From JACVRN01 sp036389255 (GTDB lineage Bacteria; Acidobacteriota; Blastocatellia; Pyrinomonadales; Pyrinomonadaceae): a stretch of DNA of 64,000 nt. Below are positions 54,300 through 62,256 of the stretch, in pieces; position 1 is the stretch's first letter; the number at the start of each line of letters is the position of its first letter. The DNA is taken from contig DASVQI010000041.1 in assembly GCA_036389255.1 (NCBI GenBank), forward strand, positions 248,001 to 312,000, in the 5' to 3' direction. Position numbers and translations under genes: made by a program. The notes below the pieces were generated by a model. It saw only the letters and a program-made list of their open reading frames with translations, had not been told where the DNA came from and searched no databases.

Positions 54300-55493
54300 T
54301 TACTGCGCTTTGGGCTGCTTGCCCGCGATGATGAGCTTGGCAATCGTCTGCAACTGCATGTTCGACGTGCCTTCGTAGATAGCGCCGATTTTCGAGTCGC
54401 GCCAGAATTTCTCCACAGGATAATCCTTGACGAAGCCGTAGCCGCCGTAAAGCTCTATGGCGCGGGAAGAGATGCGCTCGGCCACGCGCGACGAATAGAG
54501 CTTGGCCATCGCGGCCTCTTTGACAAATTGTAGCCCCGCGTCCTTCAGCCGCGCGGCGTTGTAGACCATTAGCCGCGCCGCCTCCAACTCCGTCGCCATC
54601 TCGGCCAGTTGAAACTGCACGCCCTGAAAATCGTTGACGGGCTTCCCGAACTGCTCGCGCTCGGAAGTATACGCGAGCGCCGCATCCAGAGCGCCGCGCG
54701 CAATGCCTATCATCTGCGCGCCGATGCCTATGCGTCCTTCGTTCAGAGTCTCTATGGAAACCTTGTAGCCACGGCCGACTTCGCCCAGCACGTTCTCCTT
54801 CGGCACGCGGCAGTCTTCCAGAATGATTTCCGTAGTCGAAGAGGCCCGTATCCCAAGCTTGTTCTCCTTCTTGCCCACGGAGAAGCCTTCAAAGCCCTTC
54901 TCCACGATGAAGGCTGTGATGCCGCGATAGCCAGCCTCCGGGTTGGCGTTGGCGAAGACTATGAAGATTTCGGCCTCCAGCCCGTTCGTAATCCAGAGCT
55001 TGCGCCCGTTGAGAACGTAAGAGTCGCCGCTCTCGACGGCGCGCGTCTGCATGGCGAAAGCATCGGAGCCTGACCCGGCCTCGCTCAAAGCATAAGCGCC
55101 TACCTTCTCGACAGCCAACTGCGAGAGATATTTTCTCTTCTGCTCCGGGTTTCCCCATCGAATCAGGGCGTTGTTGACGAGCGTGTTCTGAACGTCCACG
55201 AAGACGCCGACCGACGGGTCTACGCGGGAAAGCTCTTCGACGGCGACGATGGCCGTGAAGAAGGAAGCGCCCGCACCATTGTATTCCTCCGGCGTCTCTA
55301 TGCCCATCAGCCCAAGCTGGAAGCACTGGCTGGTAAGCGCCGGGTCTAGCTTGGCCTTCTCGTCCATCTCTTCGACGCGCGGGCGAAGCTCGCCCTCTGC
55401 GAACTCCCGCACGCTTGAGCGAAACATCTCCTCGTCTTCCGTGAGCGTCGTGAGCGGCCGCCCCGGCACATCAATTGTAGCCCTCTGGTTCAT
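54300..55493 (-). CDS. Short/branched-chain acyl-CoA dehydrogenase
   Basis: 397 residues. Motifs: YALSEAGSGSDAFAMQT (FAD-binding), LWITNGLEAEIFIVFA, LGIRASSTTEI, SEREQFGKPVNDFQGVQF, the catalytic Glu in IYEGTSNMQLQTIAK and the YGGYGFVKDYPVEKFWRD tail. The pattern is like ACADSB/isobutyryl-CoA dehydrogenases. It oxidises branched acyl-CoA made by the oxo-acid dehydrogenase encoded downstream. First gene of the minus-strand operon; GAGGTTAGGG precedes the ATG. No FadR-type site is visible upstream. Confidence 0.93.
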   Translation of the reverse strand: MNQRATIDVPGRPLTTLTEDEEMFRSSVREFAEGELRPRVEEMDEKAKLDPALTSQCFQLGLMGIETPEEYNGAGASFFTAIVAVEELSRVDPSVGVFVDVQNTLVNNALIRWGNPEQKRKYLSQLAVEKVGAYALSEAGSGSDAFAMQTRAVESGDSYVLNGRKLWITNGLEAEIFIVFANANPEAGYRGITAFIVEKGFEGFSVGKKENKLGIRASSTTEIILEDCRVPKENVLGEVGRGYKVSIETLNEGRIGIGAQMIGIARGALDAALAYTSEREQFGKPVNDFQGVQFQLAEMATELEAARLMVYNAARLKDAGLQFVKEAAMAKLYSSRVAERISSRAIELYGGYGFVKDYPVEKFWRDSKIGAIYEGTSNMQLQTIAKLIIAGKQPKAQ

Positions 55494-55645
55494 CCCTAAC
55501 CTCTCTTGACCTTGGTGTTGCTGCGGATTTTGAACATAGCATCATAATCAAGGCCAAAGGTAAAAGGCAAAAGCAGAAGCGGTTCGGGAAGAAATCTCAG
55601 GGTTTTCGCTTTTCTACAGCCGACAAGTTATCATGAAGGAGAAGC

Positions 55646-55720
55646 CGGAATTCAGAACCGGGGAGCCGCAATAAAATTGCGCGGTGCAGTCTTATTCCGA
55701 CTCCTGAGTCCTGAATTCCG
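55646..55720. repeat. Intergenic inverted repeat
   Basis: CGGAATTCAG...GGGAGCCG (55646-55668) pairs imperfectly with CGACTCCTGAGTCCTGAATTCCG (55698-55720, written here in parts CGACTCCTGAG and TCCTGAATTCCG). Lies in the divergent gap; ends 13 nt before the flippase-like ATG. Confidence 0.6.
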
Positions 55721-55733
55721 AAGTTCTGAGCTT

Positions 55734-56825
55734 ATGAACCAGAGCAATCAGAAAAAGAGCGCATCCGGCAGGTTCACTCCCTTCGGCATTATCTTCACTA
55801 TTCTGGGCATCCTGCTCTTCGCCTACTTCGTGAAGAAGGCCGGGCTGGCCGCGATTTGGGCGGACATCAAGCAGTTGGGCGCAGGGTTTCTCTTAGTCCT
55901 TCTGGTTTCGGCTGCGCGCCCTGTGGTGCGCTCGCTGGCATGGACGCGCGCCTTCACGGGCGAGCACCGTCTTCGCTTCAGGGACGCGCTCGGCGCATAC
56001 ATCATAGGCGACGCCGTAGGCACGCTCGTCCCCTTAGGAATCTTCGTCAGCGAGCCGACAAAAGCCGCTCTGGTCAGAAAGCGCGTGCCGCTCGTCGCTA
56101 GCCTTTCGGCGCTGGCCATAGAGAATATCTTTTACAGTCTCTCCGTCTCGCTCTTTATCTTTGCCGGGACGGCCGCGCTTCTCTTCAGCTTCAACCTGCC
56201 GAAGCCGCTTCGCATTGCCAGCATCTCAGCGCTCGTCGTCATTCTCTTGATTATCCCGCTAGCCGCGATGGTGCTTCGCAAACAGTGGAAGTTCCTGAGC
56301 GGGGCCGTGGATTTCCTGCGCGGGCGCGGGATAGCGCGCGGCTTTTTCGAGCGCAAGCGCGCGGGCGTGCAAGACGTGGAAGCGCGCATCTACAGCTTCT
56401 ATGCCGAGAGCAACTCGCGCTTTCTCTCAATCATACTACTCGAAGCCTGCTTTCATCTGGCGGGCGTGCTGGAAGTCTTTGTCACGCTCTGGTTCATAAG
56501 CGAGGCGCATCCGGCTTTTCTCACCGTCTTCGTCCTCGAATCCGTCAACCGCTTCATCAACGTAGTCTTCAAGTTTGTGCCGATGCGCGTTGGCGTGGAC
56601 GAAGCCGGCACGGGGATGCTCGCAAAGATTCTGGGACTGACGACCGCGACCGGAGTGTCGCTGGCCATAGTGCGCAAGGCGCGCATCCTTGTCTGGACTG
56701 CCGTCGGCGTGCTGCTCATGCTGCTTCGCGGCCTCTCGTGGCGTGAAGTGACCGAAGGCTCACAGGCGTCTGAGGTTAAGGGCGGGGAACCGGCAGGCGC
56801 GGCCGCTTCGCCAGCGAGCGAATGA
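55734..56825 (+). CDS. Flippase-like (LPG-synthase TM/UPF0104) membrane protein
   Basis: 363 residues from ATG 55734 (TTG 55677 is in frame). Eight or so hydrophobic segments in the LPG_synthase_TM/UPF0104 pattern: an early GIIFTILGILLFAYFVKKAG helix, RPVVRSLAWTRAF, GTLVPLGIFVSEPTKAALVRK (seen as LVPLGIFVSEPTKAALV), and PMRVGVDEAGTGMLAK near the end. Related proteins move or modify lipids or isoprenoid-linked intermediates. It precedes a GT39 glycosyltransferase by about 115 nt, which fits a lipid-linked sugar role. Confidence 0.85.
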   Translation: MNQSNQKKSASGRFTPFGIIFTILGILLFAYFVKKAGLAAIWADIKQLGAGFLLVLLVSAARPVVRSLAWTRAFTGEHRLRFRDALGAYIIGDAVGTLVPLGIFVSEPTKAALVRKRVPLVASLSALAIENIFYSLSVSLFIFAGTAALLFSFNLPKPLRIASISALVVILLIIPLAAMVLRKQWKFLSGAVDFLRGRGIARGFFERKRAGVQDVEARIYSFYAESNSRFLSIILLEACFHLAGVLEVFVTLWFISEAHPAFLTVFVLESVNRFINVVFKFVPMRVGVDEAGTGMLAKILGLTTATGVSLAIVRKARILVWTAVGVLLMLLRGLSWREVTEGSQASEVKGGEPAGAAASPASE

Positions 56826-56941
56826 CGCTTCGTGAGGTTTCCAAAAGAGCAGGCGATGAACGATAATCGTCGTTTGTCAGAGCATCACAGAAGCATTCGT
56901 GTGTCGAAGCGCATGAAGGCTCATACTCGGAAGAGGAACTT

Positions 56942-58609
56942 TTGTCACGCTCCGTCGAGCTAGATTCCGTAGAAACCAGAGACGCGGACGCGGCTTTACA
57001 GGCCACGGAGCGCGGCCCCGCTCTCACGGCTGCGACGCGCGACAGGTGGCTCGTAATCATCCTGACAGCCTTCGTCCTCTGCGGCTTCGGCCTGCGCCTC
57101 ACCAACTTGAGCGCCGTGGGATTTGCAGAAGACGAGATAAACAAGCTGGAAGCCGTGCGCGCTTACGAGCGCGGCGACATCACGCCCAACGCTGAGCATC
57201 CCATGCTGATGAAGGCGCTCATCTTCGTCTCAATGCAGGCGGCCCGCGTCTGGAACAACTCTTCCGCTCTGAAAATCAGTGACGAAGCGGCGCTCAGGTT
57301 CCCGAACGTGCTTGTCGGGGCGCTCACGGTCATCCCGCTCTTTCTGCTGACGGCGGCCTTTTTCGACAGGCGCACGGCCCTTCTGGCTTCCGCGCTCTGG
57401 GCCTTCGGCATCAACGCCATCACCTACAACCGCATCGCCAAAGAAGACACGCTGATGGTCTTCTTCATGCTGTTCGCCTTCTACTTCTACCTGCGAGCGA
57501 AGCAGATTTCAGGGTTCGACCCGAAGGGAAAGAAGAGGAGCTACATCCTGAGCGGCGCGGCGTTCGGCCTGATGATGGCCTCGAAATATTTCCCGCACTA
57601 CTTCGGCCTCAACATGCTCTATCATCATCTGGTGCGTGTCAGGGAGCGCGAGCCGAATGAGCCGAAGGGAAAGACGCCGGGCCTCTTTTACCTGATGCTG
57701 CTCATAGCATTTCTGGCGGCGAATCCTGCGGTTCTGCTGCCGCACACGCTCGAATACCTGAACGCCTACACGAGCGGCCAGCTTCTGACGCACACAGGCT
57801 ACCTGATGGGCGAGCAGCTCTATAAGAACAACATGTCCGCGACGCCCTTTCGCGGAACGCCGTTCTATTTCTACGTGCTCTACCTGCTGATTAAGGTGCC
57901 TCTGCCCGTCATCGTCGCGCTCGTCACGGGGCTCGTAGTTTCCGTGCGCAGACCGCGCCATCCGGGTCACGCCTTTCTGCTGCTGATGTTCCTGCTCTGG
58001 ATAGTGCCCTACTCTTTGATGGGCGCGAAGTGGCTGCGCTACACGTTGTCGCTTCTTCCCTTCGTCTACATGCTCTCGGCTGTTGGCATAGCGGCGCTGA
58101 TAGAGCTGTTCGCCTCGCGCCTGAAGAGCATGAAGCAGCAACGCCTCAGTCAGGCCGTGAGCGTTGCCTTGATAGCCCTCTTCATAGCATGGCCCGCCGT
58201 GACGGTCTTTGCCTCCAACCCGCACTACGCCGCCTACACCAATGCTCTCGGCGGAGGCCGCTCCGGCTACTACTTTCCGCACGACGAGTTTTATGACGAC
58301 GGGCTGCGCGAGGCCATAGAGTTCGTCTGTCGTGATGCTCCCCAAGGAGCCGTGATTGCGGGCGAGACTCCTGCGGTCTTTCGCTACTATCTGGAAAAGT
58401 TCGGCCGCACAGACCTGCGTTCGCGCGTCCTCTCAGACCCGAAGCTCAATCTGGCAACGATTGAGAAACCCGCGTACATAGTTATTCAGAAGGGGCGCAC
58501 CTACTTCGAGAATCGGGACAAGATGAAAGAAGTGCGCGAGCGCTACACGAAGGTCTTCGACATCAAGGTCAGGGGAGAAAGCGCTGCGGAAGTTTACAGG
58601 ATGGAATAA
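56942..58609 (+). CDS. GT39-family membrane glycosyltransferase (ArnT/PMT-like)
   Basis: 555 residues starting at TTG with GGAAGAGGAAC upstream. About ten membrane helices. The first periplasmic loop has the acidic catalytic motif FAEDEINKLEA and NAEHPMLMKAL; a second acidic pair is in YNRIAKEDTLMV, as in ArnT and protein O-mannosyltransferases. It transfers sugar from a polyprenyl-phosphate donor to a lipid or protein in the periplasm. The C-terminal about 110 residues are soluble. Follows the flippase-like gene, precedes a 5'-nucleotidase. Confidence 0.9.
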   Translation: MSRSVELDSVETRDADAALQATERGPALTAATRDRWLVIILTAFVLCGFGLRLTNLSAVGFAEDEINKLEAVRAYERGDITPNAEHPMLMKALIFVSMQAARVWNNSSALKISDEAALRFPNVLVGALTVIPLFLLTAAFFDRRTALLASALWAFGINAITYNRIAKEDTLMVFFMLFAFYFYLRAKQISGFDPKGKKRSYILSGAAFGLMMASKYFPHYFGLNMLYHHLVRVREREPNEPKGKTPGLFYLMLLIAFLAANPAVLLPHTLEYLNAYTSGQLLTHTGYLMGEQLYKNNMSATPFRGTPFYFYVLYLLIKVPLPVIVALVTGLVVSVRRPRHPGHAFLLLMFLLWIVPYSLMGAKWLRYTLSLLPFVYMLSAVGIAALIELFASRLKSMKQQRLSQAVSVALIALFIAWPAVTVFASNPHYAAYTNALGGGRSGYYFPHDEFYDDGLREAIEFVCRDAPQGAVIAGETPAVFRYYLEKFGRTDLRSRVLSDPKLNLATIEKPAYIVIQKGRTYFENRDKMKEVRERYTKVFDIKVRGESAAEVYRME

Positions 58610-58640
58610 ACAGACCGTTTCACAGGGGAGCTTAGGCGTT

Positions 58641-60299
58641 ATGAGTAAGAGAGCATCTTTTCGTATTGCATTGCCCGCCGCGTTGTTGATGACAATCGCG
58701 CTGCTGGTCTATTCGATGGCGGGGGCGACCGCCGCCCAGCGCGTGCAGGTAGTGATTCTTTCCACGACAGATATGCACGGCAATATCTATCCGATAGATT
58801 ACTACACGAACAAGCCGGACGGGCGCGGGCTGGCGAAGCTTGCGACCGCCATCAAGCAGGCTCGCAAAGAGAGTCCGAACCTTCTTTTGCTGGATTCCGG
58901 CGACACGATTCAGGGAACGCCGCTCGCTTACTATCACAACAAGAAGAACAACGCGCCGCCCGACCCCATGATGCTCGCCATGAGCGCTCTGAAGTACGAC
59001 GCGATGGCCGTAGGCAATCACGAATACAACTTCGGCCTCAAGAACATAGAGAAGGCGCGGCGCGAGGCCAACTTCCCGTGGCTCTCGTCCAACACTTACA
59101 AGGCGGGAACCGAGGAGAATTACTACGCCCCTTACATAGTCAAGGAAGTGAACGGCGTGCGCGTAGGGATTCTAGGGCTCACTACGCCGGGCATACCCAA
59201 CTGGGAGAACCCTCAGAACTACGCGGGGCTGGAGTTTCGTGAAACCGTCAGCGAAGCCCGGAAGTGGGTTCCCATACTGCGGGAGAAAGAGCGCGTTGAC
59301 CTAGTGGTCATCTCCATGCACATGGGAATCGAAGAAGACCTGCGAACGGGCGAGCCGAATCCGAGCAGCGTGCCGAATGAGAACGCGGCTGTCCGAATCG
59401 CCCGCGAAGTGCCCGGCATAGATGTCATACTGATGGGACACACGCACCGCGAAATCCCGTCGCTCTTCGTCAACGGAGTGCTGCTGGCGCAGGCCAATCA
59501 CTGGGGCAGGCATCTGGCGCGAGTGGACGTCTATCTGGATAAGGTGGGCGACAGGTGGCGCGTCGCGGCCAAGTCCGGGCGCACGATTCCTATGGACGAG
59601 AAGGTTCAGCCCGACCCGGAGATACTGGCCCTGGCAAAGCCCTATGACGAAGAGACGCAGGCGTGGCTCGGTAGAGTCATAGGCGAATCGCCCGCAGAAC
59701 TGACGTCTGAGGGCGCGCGCTTTCAGGATTCGGCCATCTTGGACTTGATTCAGCGCGTGCAGTTGGACGCGGGCAAAGCGGACGTCTCCATGACGGCGCT
59801 TTTCAACGCGCAGGCGCGAATACCGCGCGGCCCCGTCACCGTGCGCGACATAGCCGGGCTTTACATATATGAGAACACTCTCGTCACGCTGGAAGTCACG
59901 GGCCAGCAGTTGAAGGACGCGCTTGAGCATTCGGCCAAATATTTTCTCCCCTTTGTGCCGGGCAAGCTTCCGTCTGAGCTTGTCAACGACAAGATTCCTT
60001 CCTACAACTTCGACATAGCCGAGGGCGTGACCTACGATTTGGACGTGACAAAGCCCGCAGGCTCGCGCATACAGAACCTGCGGTACAAGGGAAAGCCGCT
60101 CGCGCCCACTCAGAAGCTCAAGCTCGTGACCAACAACTATCGCGTCAACGGCGGCGGCGGCTACGAGATGTACAAGGGAGCGCCCGTCGTCTACAGGTCA
60201 AGCGAAGAGATACGCGAGCTGATTGTTGACTGGGTCGAGCGCAACAAGGTGATTCCGGCTGAGCCCACGCGCAACTGGCGCTTGCTTCCCGCTAATTGA
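58641..60299 (+). CDS. Periplasmic 5'-nucleotidase/metallophosphatase (UshA-like)
   Basis: 552 residues with an N-terminal signal peptide (about 8-30). Metallophosphatase motifs: TTDMHGNI, DSGDTIQGTP, GNHEYNFG, and MGHTHREI. The C-terminal 5'-nucleotidase domain begins around 370, with VTVRDIAGLYIYENTLV and TNNYRVNGGGGYEMYKG. It hydrolyses extracellular nucleotides or UDP-sugars or cyclic 2',3'-nucleotides. Near other envelope genes. Starts 31 nt after the GT39 gene. Confidence 0.94.
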   Translation: MSKRASFRIALPAALLMTIALLVYSMAGATAAQRVQVVILSTTDMHGNIYPIDYYTNKPDGRGLAKLATAIKQARKESPNLLLLDSGDTIQGTPLAYYHNKKNNAPPDPMMLAMSALKYDAMAVGNHEYNFGLKNIEKARREANFPWLSSNTYKAGTEENYYAPYIVKEVNGVRVGILGLTTPGIPNWENPQNYAGLEFRETVSEARKWVPILREKERVDLVVISMHMGIEEDLRTGEPNPSSVPNENAAVRIAREVPGIDVILMGHTHREIPSLFVNGVLLAQANHWGRHLARVDVYLDKVGDRWRVAAKSGRTIPMDEKVQPDPEILALAKPYDEETQAWLGRVIGESPAELTSEGARFQDSAILDLIQRVQLDAGKADVSMTALFNAQARIPRGPVTVRDIAGLYIYENTLVTLEVTGQQLKDALEHSAKYFLPFVPGKLPSELVNDKIPSYNFDIAEGVTYDLDVTKPAGSRIQNLRYKGKPLAPTQKLKLVTNNYRVNGGGGYEMYKGAPVVYRSSEEIRELIVDWVERNKVIPAEPTRNWRLLPAN

Positions 60300-60349
60300 G
60301 ACGGGAGAAGGCAAAAGGGTCAAAGCTCCGGCGCGGCCACCTCTCCGGC

Positions 60350-61078
60350 TCAATTCTCCGGGTTGTGAAAGGTCGCGCTCTGTTTCCACTTCCGGTACAT
60401 GTTGAGCGCGAATCCCAGCCACAGGCTGCTGCAAAGATACGCGCCGAGCGTGTCGCTGGGCCAATGCTCGCCCAGATAAACGCGCGACAGCCCCACGAGC
60501 AGGACGGGCAGCGCCGTCACCGTCAGGGCCGCGCGCCTGATGAGAGAGCCTCGCGGCAGAAGCGCGTAGGCCGTGAAGAAGAGAAAGCCGAAGTAGCAGA
60601 CGTAGAAGGTCACGTGGCCCGAAGGAAAGCTCTGCGTCGTGAGCGGGCGAAAGACATCCACAAGCTCGCTCGACGGTCGCGGTCGCGCAATCAGCCGCTT
60701 GAGCAGGCTGTTTAGAAGCTGGCCGCCGCCCGTGCTCAGAAGAAGCCCCGCCGCCTCGCTTCTGTGGCCCAAAACGAGAAAGAGAATTATCGTCACGCCC
60801 GCAATCATCCACGGAATCCACTTGTCACCGAAGATTGAGACGAAGCGCATGAAGGCGAAGACTGCGGGCGAGTCTAGGCTCTGTACATGGTTCGATACGA
60901 TTAAGTCCCATGCGAAGTAGGTGTTTAAGTAGGCGAGTAACGCCAGCCCCGCAAAGAGCGTTATCCCTGTGATGTAGAACACTTCTGCGCGCAGGAGCCT
61001 TCGAACGGCGCGACGCCTCAAAGGGTCTTGCTTTATGGCTTCAACCTGCGCGCTCTCGTCGTAATCTTTGTCGGCCAT
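60350..61078 (-). CDS. PAP2-family membrane phosphatase
   Basis: 242 residues, five to six membrane helices. The three phosphatase motifs are intact: KRLIARPRPS (KX6RP), FPSGHV (PSGH) and SRVYLGEHWPSD (SRX5HX3D). Such enzymes dephosphorylate undecaprenyl pyrophosphate or phosphatidic acid on the periplasmic side. Proximity to GT39, flippase-like and MurJ genes favours undecaprenyl recycling (inference). Divergent from the MBL nuclease-like gene. Confidence 0.93.
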   Translation of the reverse strand: MADKDYDESAQVEAIKQDPLRRRAVRRLLRAEVFYITGITLFAGLALLAYLNTYFAWDLIVSNHVQSLDSPAVFAFMRFVSIFGDKWIPWMIAGVTIILFLVLGHRSEAAGLLLSTGGGQLLNSLLKRLIARPRPSSELVDVFRPLTTQSFPSGHVTFYVCYFGFLFFTAYALLPRGSLIRRAALTVTALPVLLVGLSRVYLGEHWPSDTLGAYLCSSLWLGFALNMYRKWKQSATFHNPEN

Positions 61079-61204
61079 GTGTGATAGCGCTTTCTACTCC
61101 TCCTACAATATAATAGTAGCAGACCAACTCCCGAATAAAGACGAATAGGTTTCTGAAGCCGTGAGCCGTCGCTTTCCGGCTTTGATGATTGGAAGGTTCA
61201 GGAT

Positions 61205-62236
61205 TTGTTAAGAGTCGAATACAGGGACGGATTGTATCTGCCCGACATTGATTTATGGATGGATGCCGACGGGCCTAGGGAGCACTGCGTCATCTCGCAC
61301 GGCCACTCCGACCACATAGCGCATCACCGCTCAATCGTCGCCACGCCCGAGACGGCGCGCATCTTCCGTCATCGCTGCGGCGAGACAGAGGTGGAAACGC
61401 TCGGTTACGGCGAGCGCCGCGATTACGGCTCTTACGCCCTGACCTTCTATCCCGCAGGCCATTGTTTAGGCTCCGCTCAGATACTCGTGGAAGCCAACGG
61501 CGAAAGGCTGGTCTATACGGGAGACATTAAGCTCAGGCATAACGCGACGGCTGAATCTGCCGTGATAGTTCCCTGCGACACGCTCATCATGGAGTCCACC
61601 TTCGGAGACCCGCTCTATAAATTCCCGCCGGACGTGGAGACTTTCGAGCGACTCTACGCGGCGGTTGACCGCGCCCTCTCTGACGACACGGTGCCGGTGG
61701 TTCTGGCCTACGCTCTGGGCAAGGGGCAGGAGGCGCTTGAAGCATTATTGAGTCGCGGCTATCGCGTCACGCTGCATGGCGCGGTCTGGAACGTGTCGGA
61801 GATTTACAGGGAGCTCGGCGTGGAGTTCTCCGGCCCCTACGAGAAGTATGACCGGGCGCAACTGCGAGGCCGCGTGCTGATTGCCCCGCCCGGCTGCCGC
61901 AAGCAGCCTATGATTACCAACATAGAGCGGCGCTACCTGATTATGCTCACGGGCTGGGCCGTGAGTAAGAGCGCGCCCTACATGTACAAGGGCGTTGACC
62001 TGATACTTCCTCTTTCAGACCACGCGGACTTTGACGAGCTTGTTCACCTGGCGCGAGAGAGCGGAGCCGAAAGAATCATCACCATGCACGGCCCCGCAAA
62101 GTTCGCCGCCGCCTTGCGCGAGCGCGGCCTCAACGCCGAGCACCTGGCCCACCATCCCGGCACCCAAGAGGCCGGAGCAAAGAAGCGCGCAACCAAAAAG
62201 GCCAGCACGACGGTCGAGCGCTCGCTCTTTAATTAA
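61205..62236 (+). CDS. MBL-fold exonuclease-like protein (beta-CASP/ligase-associated type)
   Basis: 343 residues from TTG. Metal motifs: ISHGHSDHIAHH (HxHxDH), YPAGHCLGSAQ, YTGDIKLRHN and a late LPLSDHADFDEL. These match the family named ligase-associated DNA exonuclease or mRNA 3'-end processing factor, which cleaves single-stranded nucleic acid. No LigD, ATP ligase or DEXH partner is in the window. The C-terminal 30 residues are Lys/Thr-rich. Convergent with murJ. Confidence 0.88.
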   Translation: MLRVEYRDGLYLPDIDLWMDADGPREHCVISHGHSDHIAHHRSIVATPETARIFRHRCGETEVETLGYGERRDYGSYALTFYPAGHCLGSAQILVEANGERLVYTGDIKLRHNATAESAVIVPCDTLIMESTFGDPLYKFPPDVETFERLYAAVDRALSDDTVPVVLAYALGKGQEALEALLSRGYRVTLHGAVWNVSEIYRELGVEFSGPYEKYDRAQLRGRVLIAPPGCRKQPMITNIERRYLIMLTGWAVSKSAPYMYKGVDLILPLSDHADFDELVHLARESGAERIITMHGPAKFAAALRERGLNAEHLAHHPGTQEAGAKKRATKKASTTVERSLFN

Positions 62237-62256
62237 AAGAAGCTGCGCTTTTGTCT

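Noticed and set aside
55494..55645. A third FadR site upstream of the branched-chain acyl-CoA dehydrogenase
   Set aside because: No TGAATGA/TCATTCA half-site pair is present there.
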